Assembly: GCA_051294375.1 (NCBI GenBank)
Contig: JBJCIZ010000239.1
Location: forward strand, 6,805,545 to 6,869,544
Reading direction: 5' to 3'
DNA from: Paraspadella gotoi
Taxonomy: Eukaryota; Chaetognatha
DNA length: 64,000 nucleotides
Part shown: positions 53,682 to 64,000 of the stretch, one piece after another
How positions within the stretch are numbered: the stretch's first letter is position 1
Layout: each line of letters opens with the position of its first letter
Program-made: the position numbers and the translations under genes
The notes under the pieces: model-generated
The model's database searches: none
Seen by the model: only the letters and a program-made list of their open reading frames with translations
Told to the model about the DNA's origin: nothing

Positions 53682-53894
53682 ATTGATTAGCGGCACAAAA
53701 GTATTCAAATACTTTATGAAAATATTTAATGATGCTGCAGATACTGAAACGACGACGACGACGACGACGACGAAGACGACGACCACAAGCCACTGATAAT
53801 CCTCGTGCGTGGGTGGAAAATTCCCGCTGCGGTAAAACGGAAGATTTGAGATTGGAAGAAATATGATTGGAGAACTTGACGAATATCTTCATAT

Positions 53895-54175
<281 letters not shown>

Positions 54176-55317
54176 AAGAAAGAAAGAATGAAAAGAGGAA
54201 GAGTAAAAGGCATTAAATCTTACTTGGCTTCTTTTTAAGCGGATTTGTTTTTTTTTACTAAATACAATTTTATCGGAAACTCGAAAGGAAACGTAGCTTG
54301 CAATGGCCGCCTTAATAGTTTTAGATTAAGGAGAAAATTAAAATTTAAAAAAAAAAGGAATGCGTTGCCAACTGTTTTTTCTTCTTCCACTGATTAAAAA
54401 GTTAACAAAAATAAGAGGAAAAACAAAAGAAGCCAAAAGTTGAAAAAAAACCCCAAATAAACCGGCACTATTTTCTGAAAGCGCCTCATTTCTGCTCCTT
54501 TGAATTGATTTCATTATTTATCATTTTCTCTCTCTCTTTTTTTCTCTCTCACTCCGTCTCCCTCCCCCCTTTCTCTCTCTCTCTATCTTTCTACAGAACG
54601 TTTTTAATCCCGTATCGGTCGGCTTCCGTCTCTTCGCACGTCAATAGTTCATCACATATCAACAAAACTTAAAAAAATTGTTAAAAAACTTTAGTGGAAT
54701 GCATATAAGACAATTTAACTCTCGACACTTTTGAAACAATTCTCGTCTTCGCTTCGCAGGCGGTTTTGAACTTCCCTACTTTTATCTCTCTCTCTCCCTC
54801 TCCCTCTCTTTCATTCTCTCTCTCTAACCCTCGTCTTTACTGTCGCATGCATATTAAAAAAGAGCAATATATATAAATACATTTAAATCTATATTCGAGA
54901 AAACCTAGGTGCTATTCATAGGATTGAAACTATTTATCTATCTGTCGTATTTTTTTATACTACGAATCGAAGTACTTGTAAAAAAAAAGAAAAAAATAAC
55001 GAAACTACAAATACGTTAAAAAATTAATCGTTTTTTCCTCGCATTTAAAAAATATCAAAAAAAGGGGAAAAAAACCGCGTGAAAACAACATATGATATTA
55101 AACTGAACTCTTGTTTACAAAAATTAGGACAAAAACGTTTAAAAATTTTTATTTTTTAAAAATCATTTCACACAACCATTGTGTGTTTATGAAAAAAACT
55201 ACATCATGAATAAATAAAAAACCAAACCAAATTAAATTTAAAAAAATGAAACCTATTTAACAAAAAAAAATCTTAAAGTTTTAAAAAACTTGCCAAGTTT
55301 GCATAAAAGTTTATAAA
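54176..55317. other. AT-rich stretch without recognisable gene
   Basis: One MITE-like terminus (ACTATTTTCTGAAAGCGCC) lies near 54468. (TC)n runs lie at 54522 and 54784. No supported exon. Confidence 0.45.
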
Positions 55318-55663
55318 AATAATGGCTCTCCTTTTCAAAAGCGACCCATTTCTATTTCTTAATCATAAATTTTAACCTTAATAATCGACCCTATTCTATT
55401 ACAAATCTTATATCCCAATCTCTAACCTTTAATGTTAATTATAACTTAATCACTAAACTTAAACCTTAATCTCTAACCCAAATATTTAACCCTAATGCTT
55501 CACCTTCACCCTAATCCCAAACCCTAGTCATTAATCTAATCTTTAACCTAATCCCTAGCATTAATTTTTAACCCGATCTTCGAAACCTTAAAACTAACCT
55601 AAGATTTAAGATGAAATTAGAAAATGTAACAGGACGTTTTTGGAAAATGAGGCCAAAATAATT
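55318..55663. mobile_element. MITE-like element with CCCTAA-like core (best copy)
   Basis: Left end GGCTCTCCTTTTCAAAAGCG and right end ACGTTTTTGGAAAATGAGGC are imperfect inverted repeats. The interior is about 230 bases of AACCTTAAT, ACCCTAATC and CTAATCCC words resembling degenerate telomeric repeat. It lies just upstream of the 55702 start codon. Confidence 0.55.
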
Positions 55664-55701
55664 TCTTGCCAAAAAAAAAACAAAAAAACAAAAAGGGGAT
55701 C

Positions 55702-56310
55702 ATGTTCGCCCAACTCCGTCGTCGTCGTCGTCGTCGTCGTCGCATTTTGTTTGTTTACGTTTTCGTTGTTTACATTTTCGTCGTCGTCGACGGAATCGGA
55801 GACGACGTTTCGCGCCGCAGGCCGTCGCTGCAGGATCCGCAGCAGCTTCCGTATCGACGCGCGGAGCCGCCTCATCGTTTGGCGGCGTCGAAAAAATGGA
55901 CTCGATCCGATTCGATCCCGGCGTCGTGGGAGGAGAGCGCCACGCCCTCTCCGCGCGAAACGACGCTACGTCAAACGACGCCCAGTCAAATGACGCCGCG
56001 TCAAACGACGCCTCATCGAACGATGCTGGGTCAAACTACGCCGCGCCAAAAGACGCCGTATCAAAAAACGCCGCGCAAAAAGACGCCGCTCAAAAATACG
56101 ACACGCCAAACGACTCCGCGTCGAACGACGGCGAGACAAATGACGCCGCTTCAAACGACGCCAAGTCAAAGGACGCCGCGTCAAACAGTACCGCGTCAGA
56201 AAAATTGGCGCGAGCGAAGGAATCAGCCTCAAACTGCGTCACTGAAAGAGGAGGAAAAAACTACGCCACGGAGAGGAGATTGGAGTGGCGGGGGAACTAG
56301 GACCGAAAAA
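55702..56310 (+). CDS. Thr/Pro/Gln-repeat protein, exon 1
   Basis: ATG 55702 opens MFAQL, an Arg run and ILFVYVFVVYIFVVVDG, a signal-peptide- or anchor-like start with basic n-region and hydrophobic core. Then DVSRRRPSLQDPQQLPYRR and about twenty degenerate pentapeptides of the TPRQT type (positions about 95-165) follow. It ends GAAAAA-GTAAGAAAG in phase 0. The repeat is a 15-base DNA minisatellite (ACGCCGCGTCAAACG) that is open in all three frames over much of its length, so the choice of frame depends on the start and donor. The family is unknown. Confidence 0.4.
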
Positions 56311-56549
56311 GTAAGAAAGAAAGAAAGTAATAATTTGAGTAATAATTAGAGAATGAAAAAGAGACAGAATGTAGACAAAGAAAGAAATATGTATTTAGAG
56401 AAAAACGGGAAAGAATCAAAGAGAGAAATAAATAAATAAATAAAAAAAAGAAAGAAAAAAGAAAAATGTTTGAAATGGAAATTTGAGATTTTGCGATGGA
56501 ACGACAAAGTCACGAACAAAAAGAGTTTATTAGTCTTAGAAAGAACAAA

Positions 56550-56550
<1 letters not shown>

Positions 56551-56606
<56 letters not shown>
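56551..56606. repeat. (ATT)n microsatellite
   Basis: About 18 ATT units. Confidence 0.95.
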
Positions 56607-56607
<1 letters not shown>

Positions 56608-57436
56608 GTAATTTGCATCCAAAAAGCAAAACAAATTCCTCCCCAAACTTCTTTCTTTATTTATTCTTTAATAATTCTTTAATAATTCTAATAATTCTGT
56701 AATAATTCTTTAATGATTCTTTAATAATTCTGTAATAAATCTGTAATAATTCTGTAATAATTCTTTAATAATTCTATTGAATAATTACTTTTTTTCCCCA
56801 AATTTTATATCTGACTCATATCTACAAGCAAAAAACCTTTACCAACACTTATCTTTACAAATCACTTTTCTTCTTGAATTTTAAATTTTAAATTTTAAAC
56901 GCACGTTATGAACTTCAGAAAACAGGGAATTTTATATTCAAAATCGTTGTTTTAACTATTATTTCTCTTAACTATTATTATTATTATTATTATTATTATC
57001 ATTATTATTATTATTAAAAATTTATTATTATTAATTATTAAAATTAATTAACCTGTCATTACTGTGAGAGTCTTGATTGTCGTCGTCGTCGTGTTTCTTT
57101 CATTATTAAAATCATGGAAATTAGTTCCTTAAAAATTACTACTATTCGATAAATGAAGAAAAATACGACAACAAAACTGTCGATTGCTTCTCCAAATGGC
57201 GCCAGAGGGCGAAACCTGATCCTTGTCGTCGTTGCTAACGTCTTCCTCGTCGTCGGCAAAATTTTCTGTTATCTTATAGTCGTCAACTTTGCGGGTATTA
57301 CGCCGTCCGAAAACTCTCTAAGAGTTGGCCCGCCTAATATCTCCAACTTAGTCGTTTAACTTCATTTTTTTCGTTTTCGTCGTCGTCGTCGTCTTTGGCG
57401 CAAAACATTTTCCCCTTCATCTTTCATCTTGTACAG

Positions 57437-57529
57437 AATCTGCCTCGACCATTGATGCCGGTTCATCGACGCCTGCGAAGGCAACGGCGGCGTTTGACTC
57501 TGACGACGAAGAAAAAAACACTTGACTAA
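57437..57529 (+). CDS. Thr/Pro/Gln-repeat protein, possible last exon
   Basis: After CTTGTACAG, phase 0, it reads NLPRPLMPVHRRLRRQRRRL then TLTTKKKTLD and TAA. The phase and the basic character fit exon 1. A second frame (SASTIDAGSSTPAKATAAF) is also open to a stop. Confidence 0.35.
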   Translation, partial: NLPRPLMPVHRRLRRQRRRLTLTTKKKTLD

Positions 57530-57547
57530 TGGCGAAAGCGATCCCCT

Positions 57548-57671
<124 letters not shown>

Positions 57672-58430
57672 ACGAAACTACATGAATGACACAAAACAGA
57701 ACAAAACAAAAACACATTTTTAAAGATTCGTTTGATTCGAGGGTTTTTACTTTCGCGGTCTGTCTGTCTGTCTGTCTGTCCGTCTGTCTAAAGTTTTAAA
57801 TGATCATAACTTGGGTGAAACTGAATACAGTTTATATTTGGTAAAGACCAATACAGTGCATAAATACTAAATTGACTTGTTCAGTTTATTACAATATAAA
57901 ATCAATAAAATTACATGAAATTTAAAACTTAAAAGAGTAAAACAAATAATTTTTCGATTTTCAAGATTATATATAGCTTAATTAATAAAAGATATGTTAG
58001 TACACCACATTCTGTATGTGCAATAAAAAAAAATTATACTTTGTAGTCAGGCACGCATTCAGAACTACGGTAACGTATAATATTAAATTCGGTAAAGTTT
58101 TTAGTTATTGTTTTTGATTCTATCATTTAAGGAAAAACTCATGCTATATTTTCGTTGCTTACCATCTTGGAAAATGAATAAGTCGCCAAACTTCTTGATC
58201 ATTTTTAAACACTTTCCTAACATAATCGAAAGAAAAAAATTATATTTCCAGAAAGCTTGGCGATTTTCGATCAAATGGAGCCGGTTTATGTTAGATTATG
58301 ATTAAAATTACCGTCAGGGCAGAGGAAAGAAAAGAAGGAGATCGAAAAAAATTTGCTTTCTTTGGCGTATTTCAGATTTTAATAATTTTTTTCCTTCATT
58401 TTTTTAAATTTTAAACTGTATTTTTTTATT

Positions 58431-58577
58431 ATGCCTCAACGTTGGCATTTTACAAGTGATCAACGTACATCTATAATTGAATTGCACAAAGCGAGTATCA
58501 AGAATACTTCCATATCTAAGCAGCTAAGAGTGAATCTTCGAAGTGTGCAGCGGCGTCGGCGAAGCATTGCATCCTAA
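58431..58577 (+). pseudogene. Transposase N-terminal fragment
   Basis: MPQRWHFTSDQRTSIIELHK then ASIKNTSISKQLRVNLRSVQ then RRRRSIAS and stop. It has the first helix-turn-helix layout of Tc1-type transposases. The frame is lost at the deletion junction. Confidence 0.8.
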
Positions 58578-59049
58578 TTGCATATTGCAGATGGTTAAGC
58601 AGCAACCAAAGGTCATGGTGTTCGGTGCAATCTCTTCCCGTGCCAAGTCAAAGTTAATCTTCATTTCGGGACGCGTTGATGGCGCCAAATACAGAGAAAT
58701 TATGGAGGAAGCAAAGATAAAGGAATTCGTCCGAGGTGGAGTTTTTATGGAAGATAACGCCCCTCCGCATCGAGGCAAGGAGACAAAAGAGTGGCATCGC
58801 CGAAATGAGGTTAAACTTCTACCTGACTGGCCTGGGAACTCTCCGGATCTCAATCCGATCGAAAATGTTTGGTCAGAGATGAAAAATCGACTGAAAAACG
58901 AACGTCCAACATCTCTGCAAGCCATGAAACGACTTATCAAAAAAGTTTGGGATAACCTCTCCTTGGAATAACTGCAGTCGCTCTATGAGTCAATGCCGAA
59001 CAGAATAAATGAAGTTGTGAAGAGCAAGGGAGTTCACACTACATATTGA
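58543..59049 (+). pseudogene. Transposase catalytic fragment (DDE_3-like)
   Basis: It contains KVMVFGAISSRAKSKLIFIS, then VFMEDNAPPHRGKETKEW and WPGNSPDLNPIENVWSEMK. The second catalytic Asp (EDNAPPH) and the final Glu (PIEN) are separated by 35 residues by my count, against 34 in Tc1. The first Asp lies in the deleted part. An in-frame TAA at 58969 interrupts the C-terminus, after which YESMPNRINEVVKSKGVHTT follows in the same frame to TGA 59047-59049. Confidence 0.85.
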
Positions 59050-59139
59050 TACCCATTTTTTCTGTTATATTTAAATTTTAATATACAATTAACTAACTTT
59101 AAAATTTGGCGACTTATTCATTTTCCAAGATGGTATGTT

Positions 59140-60482
59140 CGTTTTTTATGATAATAAAAATAAATACGTTGTCTGCAAACAAAACCAATTTTTCTCAGAA
59201 AATAATGGTTAATTTAGAGTAATATTTGTTTGTAAAAAAACATAAGATGATTTTTCGGGTTATATTGCATAGTAATATAATATTTAGTAATATGGTCCTC
59301 TGAAAATGTTCACACACATGAAAGTTTCTGTGGGCGCAATCGTCGAACTTCACAGTTCTGGTTTTTTTGTTGTCCTCTCGAGATAATTGCCTCCTGAGAA
59401 TATATAAAGCCGCGCCGCAGACTTAAACGACAGGGACGCGTCCGCCGCCGCCGCCGCCGCCGCAGCCGCCGCCGCCGCAGCCGACGCCGCAAAACCTCGG
59501 AAATATAGCTCAGTGGCCAAAAAGGTTCCTCTCGAAGGCAATTAAAGAGAGACGGCGTCAACAACCATTGATGACGACGTCAAATACGCCATTGATTATT
59601 ATTAATTATCGTCACAACAACAACATCTGTGAGAAACGTGAGAAACGACGACGACATTTTTTATCACCTAAATGGCAGAGCCTTTTGTCGCTAACGTTAC
59701 TGTTCTCTCTGTCTGAACTTTATGTTTAAAGACTTCAGAATAAGAAAAAAACCGTCAGTCCAATCCTGAGTATTTTCGACACGCAATGAATATAAATATA
59801 GTTTTTGAAATTTATACAACCAATGTTATGATGTTTCTTTAAAAACAAAAGTCGGCGCGAGCAGATGATGTGATGCTTTTGCTTTTTAAGATGATCACGA
59901 AATTTCACAGGGATGACCTCACTTTCAAAACAAATATGAACATTTTTAACATAAGTGAGATAGACCGACGGACAGAAAAGCGACTTATTGAAAATAATTA
60001 TAAAGATAAAATGATTTTAATAATTATTAAATTAGTTATTTTTATAAGCAGAAAGAGNNNNNNNNNNNNNNNNNNNNNNNNNNNNNNNNNNNNNNNNNNN
60101 NNNNNNNNNNNNNNNNNNNNNNNNNNNNNNNNNNNNNNNNNNNNNNNNNNNNNNNNNNNNNNNNNNNNNNNNNNNNNNNNNNNNNNNNNNNNNNNNNNNN
60201 NNNNNNNNNNNNNNNNNNNNNNNNNNNNNNNNNNNNNNNNNNNNNNNNNNNNNNNNNNNNNNNNNNNNNNNNNNNNNNNNNNNNNNNNNNNNNNNNNNNN
60301 NNNNNNNNNNNNNNNNNNNNNNNNNNNNNNNNNNNNNNNNNNTGTCATCCCTAATTCGCCGTCACCCAACAAATTATCTCTTCCCTTAAATTTGACTTTC
60401 TTTGCTCTCAACTCTTAACCCCGGCGCGGGTGGGGGGAGAAAAAGAGGGAGGGAGAAAGAGAGATAGAGAGAGAGAGGGAAT

Positions 60483-60516
<34 letters not shown>

Positions 60517-62116
60517 NNNNNNNNNNNNNNNNNNNNNNNNNNNNNNNNNNNNNNNNNNNNNNNNNNNNNNNNNNNNNNNNNNNNNNNNNNNNNNNNNNNN
60601 NNNNNNNNNNNNNNNNNNNNNNNNNNNNNNNNNNNNNNNNNNNNNNNNNNNNNNNNNNNNNNNNNNNNNNNNNNNNNNNNNNNNNNNNNNNNNNNNNNNN
60701 NNNNNNNNNNNNNNNNNNNNNNNNNNNNNNNNNNNNNNNNNNNNNNNNNNNNNNNNNNNNNNNNNNNNNNNNNNNNNNNNNNNNNNNNNNNNNNNNNNNN
60801 NGAGAGAGAGAGAGAGAGATACAAGGGGGACTACTCAAAAATTCTACCAAAAAGCGTTTGACCCGAGAGTCAACTTCTTGAAAGGAAGAAGGAGAAATAT
60901 GAGGAGGAGGAAGAGGAAGAGGAGGAGGAGGAGGAAGAGGATAAGGAAGGAAAAAGATGGAATTATGAAATAATCTTCCTTCCGGATCTGGAAGACTGAG
61001 GACGCGATGTTATCGAGTGGATTCCGTCTTTCGGTCAAATAGAGATAAGAGGCGTCAGCAGAGATGAGCAGAGAGAGCGGGAGAGAGTGAGAGAGAGAGA
61101 TGAGGCGAGAGAGTGAGAGAGAGAGGAGAGAAGGAGGGAAAAGAGGGCGTGATAGAGAGAGGAGAAAAAGGATGAGAGAGCAGGGAAGGCTGAGAGAGAT
61201 GGCGCCGGAAATGAGGGAGAAGTGAGAGAGCAGAGGCACAGCGAGGGCGAGAGAGGAAGATATATAGCGGAGAGAGGGATGAGAGAGAGGCAGAGAGAGG
61301 GAAGAGAGTGGAGAGTAGATAGAAGCGAAAGAGTGGATGAGAGAGGAGAAGAGAGGGAGAGGGAGAGGGAGAGAGAAACAGAGAGAGAAAGGAAGAAAAA
61401 GAGAGAGAGGAAGAAAGAGAGAGAAAGCGAGAGAGAGAGAGAAAGAGTTAGAGAGAGAGAGAGAGTCAGAGAGACTAATTGATTTGTCGACGTAGTTCAT
61501 TTAGTTGTACGACAGAAGGATGAAAAAAGCTAATTACTTATTTGCACGAAAAGCTATTTTCGTCTAAACTGTAGTGCCGTGATTATCACTAGAAAATACT
61601 CATCATCAGTACTTGATTAGTACAATGAACAAACCTTTTCCCTAATATTTAACATATTTAACATATTTAACATATTTTTAAACTTTAATACTAATCCATA
61701 AGATTAATCCCAAACATTAACTCTGAAGCCAAATCTTTAATTTCTAACACTAATCCCCAACCTAAAATATAATCACTTACCAAACCCCTAACCTTCATCA
61801 CTAACCTATTCCCTAACCTTAACCCTAACGCAAAACTCCAACCTAATCTTTTATTTTAAAAAATTACTTAATCACAAATTTTAAATCAAATGGGGCGTTC
61901 TTGGAAAATAAGGCCAAACTTAAAATATTCAGATAGACGGAGAGACAGACAGACCGAAAAGTCGCTTAAATGTGAAGTGAGTCACGACTAAAAAGATTTG
62001 TCCGTCGGCGGCGAAAATCATATCCTCATTGAGGAACAAAAGATCAAAAGAAAAAAAGAGAAAGAAATTGGGAGAAAAATCGATGACAAAGACAATGACG
62101 ACGACGATAATGACAA

Positions 62117-62165
<49 letters not shown>

Positions 62166-62217
62166 TCGGTTTGCTGAAACCAATCGAATATCTGAAACAT
62201 TGAATCCGTGATCATTG
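59140..62217. other. Low-complexity stretch with two equal gaps
   Basis: A (CCG)n run (about 59441-59490), N gaps 60058-60342 and 60517-60801 (both 285), GA-rich DNA (61073-61475), and a CCTAA-like tract ending TTCTTGGAAAATAAGGCC (about 61650-61917). No defensible exon. Confidence 0.5.
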
Positions 62218-62402
62218 ACAGGGAGTGAATAAACAAGACTGTGAGAAAATCTTGATTGAAAGCTTGCAGGGACCTGCTATGTCATTATCTTGTAAGAGGC
62301 ATTAAACCACCAAAGCCTGACCAAAGTCAGGGGCTAGATAGCGTATTTATTAAATGAATAGATAATTTTTATATAGACTATAGTCGTACTAATTTCATGC
62401 AA
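62218..62402 (+). repeat. Dispersed 'GAGTGAATAAACGAGAC' repeat
   Basis: GGGAGTGAATAAACAAGACT to AATTTCATGCAATATT. It is nearly complete and lies directly upstream of the 62420 exon. Confidence 0.6.
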
Positions 62403-62419
62403 TATTATTTTATTCCCAG

Positions 62420-62554
62420 ACGGCTCCGTCGGCCGTTTCCTCGCCTTCTCCTCCTCTTCCTCGTTCACCTCCTCTTCCTCGTTCACTTCCTCTCTCCGAC
62501 GAATCTCTTTCACCGCGAGAACCGACGTCTTCACACCGAATCGCCGTCTACGAG
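62420..62554 (+). CDS. Unidentified gene, penultimate exon
   Basis: Acceptor TTATTCCCAG, donor TACGAG-GTGAGC, phase 0 to 0. It reads TAPSAVSSPSPPPLPRSPPL, PRSLPLSDESLSPREPTSSH and RIAVYE. It is Ser/Pro-rich and probably disordered, with many Ser-Pro sites. The exon includes a CCTCTTCCTCGTTCAC duplication. Confidence 0.6.
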
Positions 62555-62902
62555 GTGAGCAGGGGGGGAGGGTGAGAGGGCTCACGGGGTGATCTAGAAA
62601 AGTCACCGAGGATCGAAAATCAAAAATTGAAGAAGTGCGGTTGATTTGTTTACTTTAGTAGTTTAAAATTCATTAGCCATTTCTATTTGTTACTATACGA
62701 GGTCATGTCTTTAATGTCGTCATGTTGATAATGTTATTTTAATTTTGTATTTGATTTTAGTCTCATTTACTGTCATTTACTGAGGCAAAAAAAATTCTGC
62801 CACTAGTTATACACTGAAAGTAAAATAACTTTTCTCAATTTTTTAAAATTAGTTCATATTGAATAATATCTTAATCTCAATTCATTTTTTTTTACCGCGC
62901 AG

Positions 62903-63028
62903 ACAATCGACTCGGCCTCGCGAGAAGAAATTTTCGTCAAAGAAGTTAAAGACAATCCGTTACGCGATTTGGTTCGGAAAATTGAAAAGTCGAACCGGGC
63001 CAAGCGGAGAAAGGTGACCAAAAAATGA
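62903..63028 (+). CDS. Unidentified gene, terminal exon
   Basis: After CCGCGCAG, in frame with the previous exon, it reads TIDSASREEIFVKEVKDNPL, RDLVRKIEKSNRAKRRKVTK and K, then TGA. It is a charged helix ending in a monopartite nuclear-localisation-like KRRK. A nuclear protein is inferred. Both exons need no correction and the phases agree, so the gene model is good although the family is unknown. Confidence 0.65.
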   Translation, partial: TIDSASREEIFVKEVKDNPLRDLVRKIEKSNRAKRRKVTKK

Positions 63029-64000
63029 GCTATGGAGAGAGTAGGATATGTTCAATCGACTGCAGTCAAGGGACGCGCGTCAACAGTTACTCCTCAAGCA
63101 GCCGATTGAGTCGTTCTCATTCTGATTAGTTCCCTGCGTTGCGTCAGGAGACACATTGGCGCGCGCCGCGGAGCGGAGAGCCAGACGGCCCACAGCGCGA
63201 GCTGGCGAAGCGGAGGAGCACAGCACACACGAGAGCGACGCGAGCCGCCGCCGTCGAGGTATCGTCCGAGGTGGCGCGGGCAGACTAGGTACGGCTTCAT
63301 CTGCACACGACGAGCACAGAGAGTAGGACACGACAGGAATCTCAGTCTGAGATGTTTCGAGCTGAGATTGAAGAGAGAATAGTGAAAGAGACAGTGTTAG
63401 ACAAGAGCACACGAGATAATTTATACGAGAACACGAGAGGATAGAAGGATCAGAGGAGAGAGAGGAAGATCACGCAACTAATTAACCATAATAAACAGAA
63501 AAGAGAAGGAGAAACAGCTTACAATATATATCGTTGTTGAATAACGGAAATTTGGCAGATTTGGCGATTGGGAAAGAACCAAGTCAGAGAGTCAAAAAAG
63601 AGTTTATTAAGTCTAGAAAAGAAAACCAGAGTATTCGATATATTATTATGACTTATTCACTTGATATTTTAGCGATTATCTAATCAATTTTTATAATATG
63701 TATTATTATTTTAATTTCTAAATTACTTCTATATTATTAGATATGCCTTAATTTATTTTTTATTCACATTCATTTATTTTGCTAAATAATTTGAACAAAT
63801 TCCTTAATAACAAAATTATGCTTTCATTTTAATTAATCACACTTATTATCAGAAATGCTTATATAAAACTATTAAACTCCTCTATAACAATAAGTCTTGT
63901 GTGAGGAGAGAATTCTATGTACACATTGTACGAAACGAGAGATCGACGTTGCCGGTGCTTTTTTCAGTAAAAAAATAGATCATAAGAGAGTATTAATATA
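63029..64000. other. Downstream DNA with a GC-rich island
   Basis: About 63115-63300 is strongly GC-rich and CpG-rich (GGCGCGCGCCGCGGAGC), unlike any other non-coding part of the window. AATAAA lies nearby at 63488. The remainder is AT-rich with no exon. It may be a promoter, an LTR or a gene start beyond the window. Confidence 0.4.

Larger units (their letters stand above)
58162..59133 (+). mobile_element. Internally deleted Tc1/mariner-type transposon
   Basis: Terminal inverted repeats begin CCATCTTGGAAAATG at both ends and match for 28 bases. TA flanks both sides (58160-58161 and 59134-59135), the Tc1/mariner target site. The element is 972 bases and contains an N-terminal DNA-binding fragment and the C-terminal half of a transposase, with the section between them missing. 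It cannot encode a full transposase. Confidence 0.9.

Noticed and set aside
57153-57359. 68-residue ORF with a hydrophobic centre
   Set aside because: No splice signal, no family motif, and CGTCGTCGT repeats supply much of it. It stays unproven.
60058-60801. Two N gaps of identical length (285)
   Set aside because: Equal sizes are curious, but there is no sequence to judge; possibly a sizing convention.
63080-63412. Minus-strand ORF of 110 residues rich in Ser, Ala and Arg
   Set aside because: It covers a GC-rich island where stop codons are rare by chance. No splice signals or motifs.

Overview
The window looks like nuclear DNA of a multicellular eukaryote, most likely an invertebrate animal. 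Coding blocks are short, comparatively GC-rich exons with GT/AG borders, set in AT-rich DNA full of (GA)n/(TC)n, AAT and AAAT microsatellites. An NDRG-family gene, a secreted vWA-domain protein, Tc1/mariner-type DNA and tRNA-derived repeats fit a metazoan. I cannot place it more finely. Many exons need 1-base frame corrections, and duplicated segments differ mainly by 1-base indels. This suggests an imperfectly polished long-read assembly, so exon calls rest on family-like motifs, splice sites and phase, not on long ORFs.

Layout. 1-10.4 kb: an NDRG-like gene on the minus strand, start at 10354 and stop at 3252, with a 2.2 kb direct duplication (1-2185 and 7868-10049). 10.4-22.3 kb: mostly gene-poor. 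It holds one convincing minus-strand terminal exon (15245-15384), a miniature LTR element (16310-16958), several hammerhead-core-like repeats, a perfect 71-bp-arm palindrome and minisatellites. 22.7-28.3 kb: a minus-strand gene, or two adjacent genes, coding for repeated cysteine-rich modules that end in a von Willebrand factor A domain. 28.6-37.0 kb: one giant palindrome with arms of about 4.1-4.2 kb. Each arm carries the same small secreted-protein gene. 38.4-49.5 kb: a plus-strand SET-domain lysine-methyltransferase-like gene of the TPR-SET type, interrupted by a 22-copy 12-bp repeat that begins exactly at a splice donor, and by a local tandem duplication. 50.5-57.5 kb: a CCAAT-box-rich stretch, a long-TIR foldback element with 9-bp target repeats, and a two-exon candidate gene with Thr/Pro/Gln pentapeptide repeats. 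58.2-59.1 kb: an internally deleted Tc1/mariner-type transposon. 62.4-63.0 kb: the last two exons of an unidentified plus-strand gene.

Dispersed repeats dominate the rest. They include at least three tRNA-like SINE heads, a family with 'GGCCTTATTTTCC' termini enclosing degenerate CCCTAA-like tracts, and a family starting 'GAGTGAATAAACGAGAC'. Nothing indicates that the genes form a pathway. They look like independent loci.
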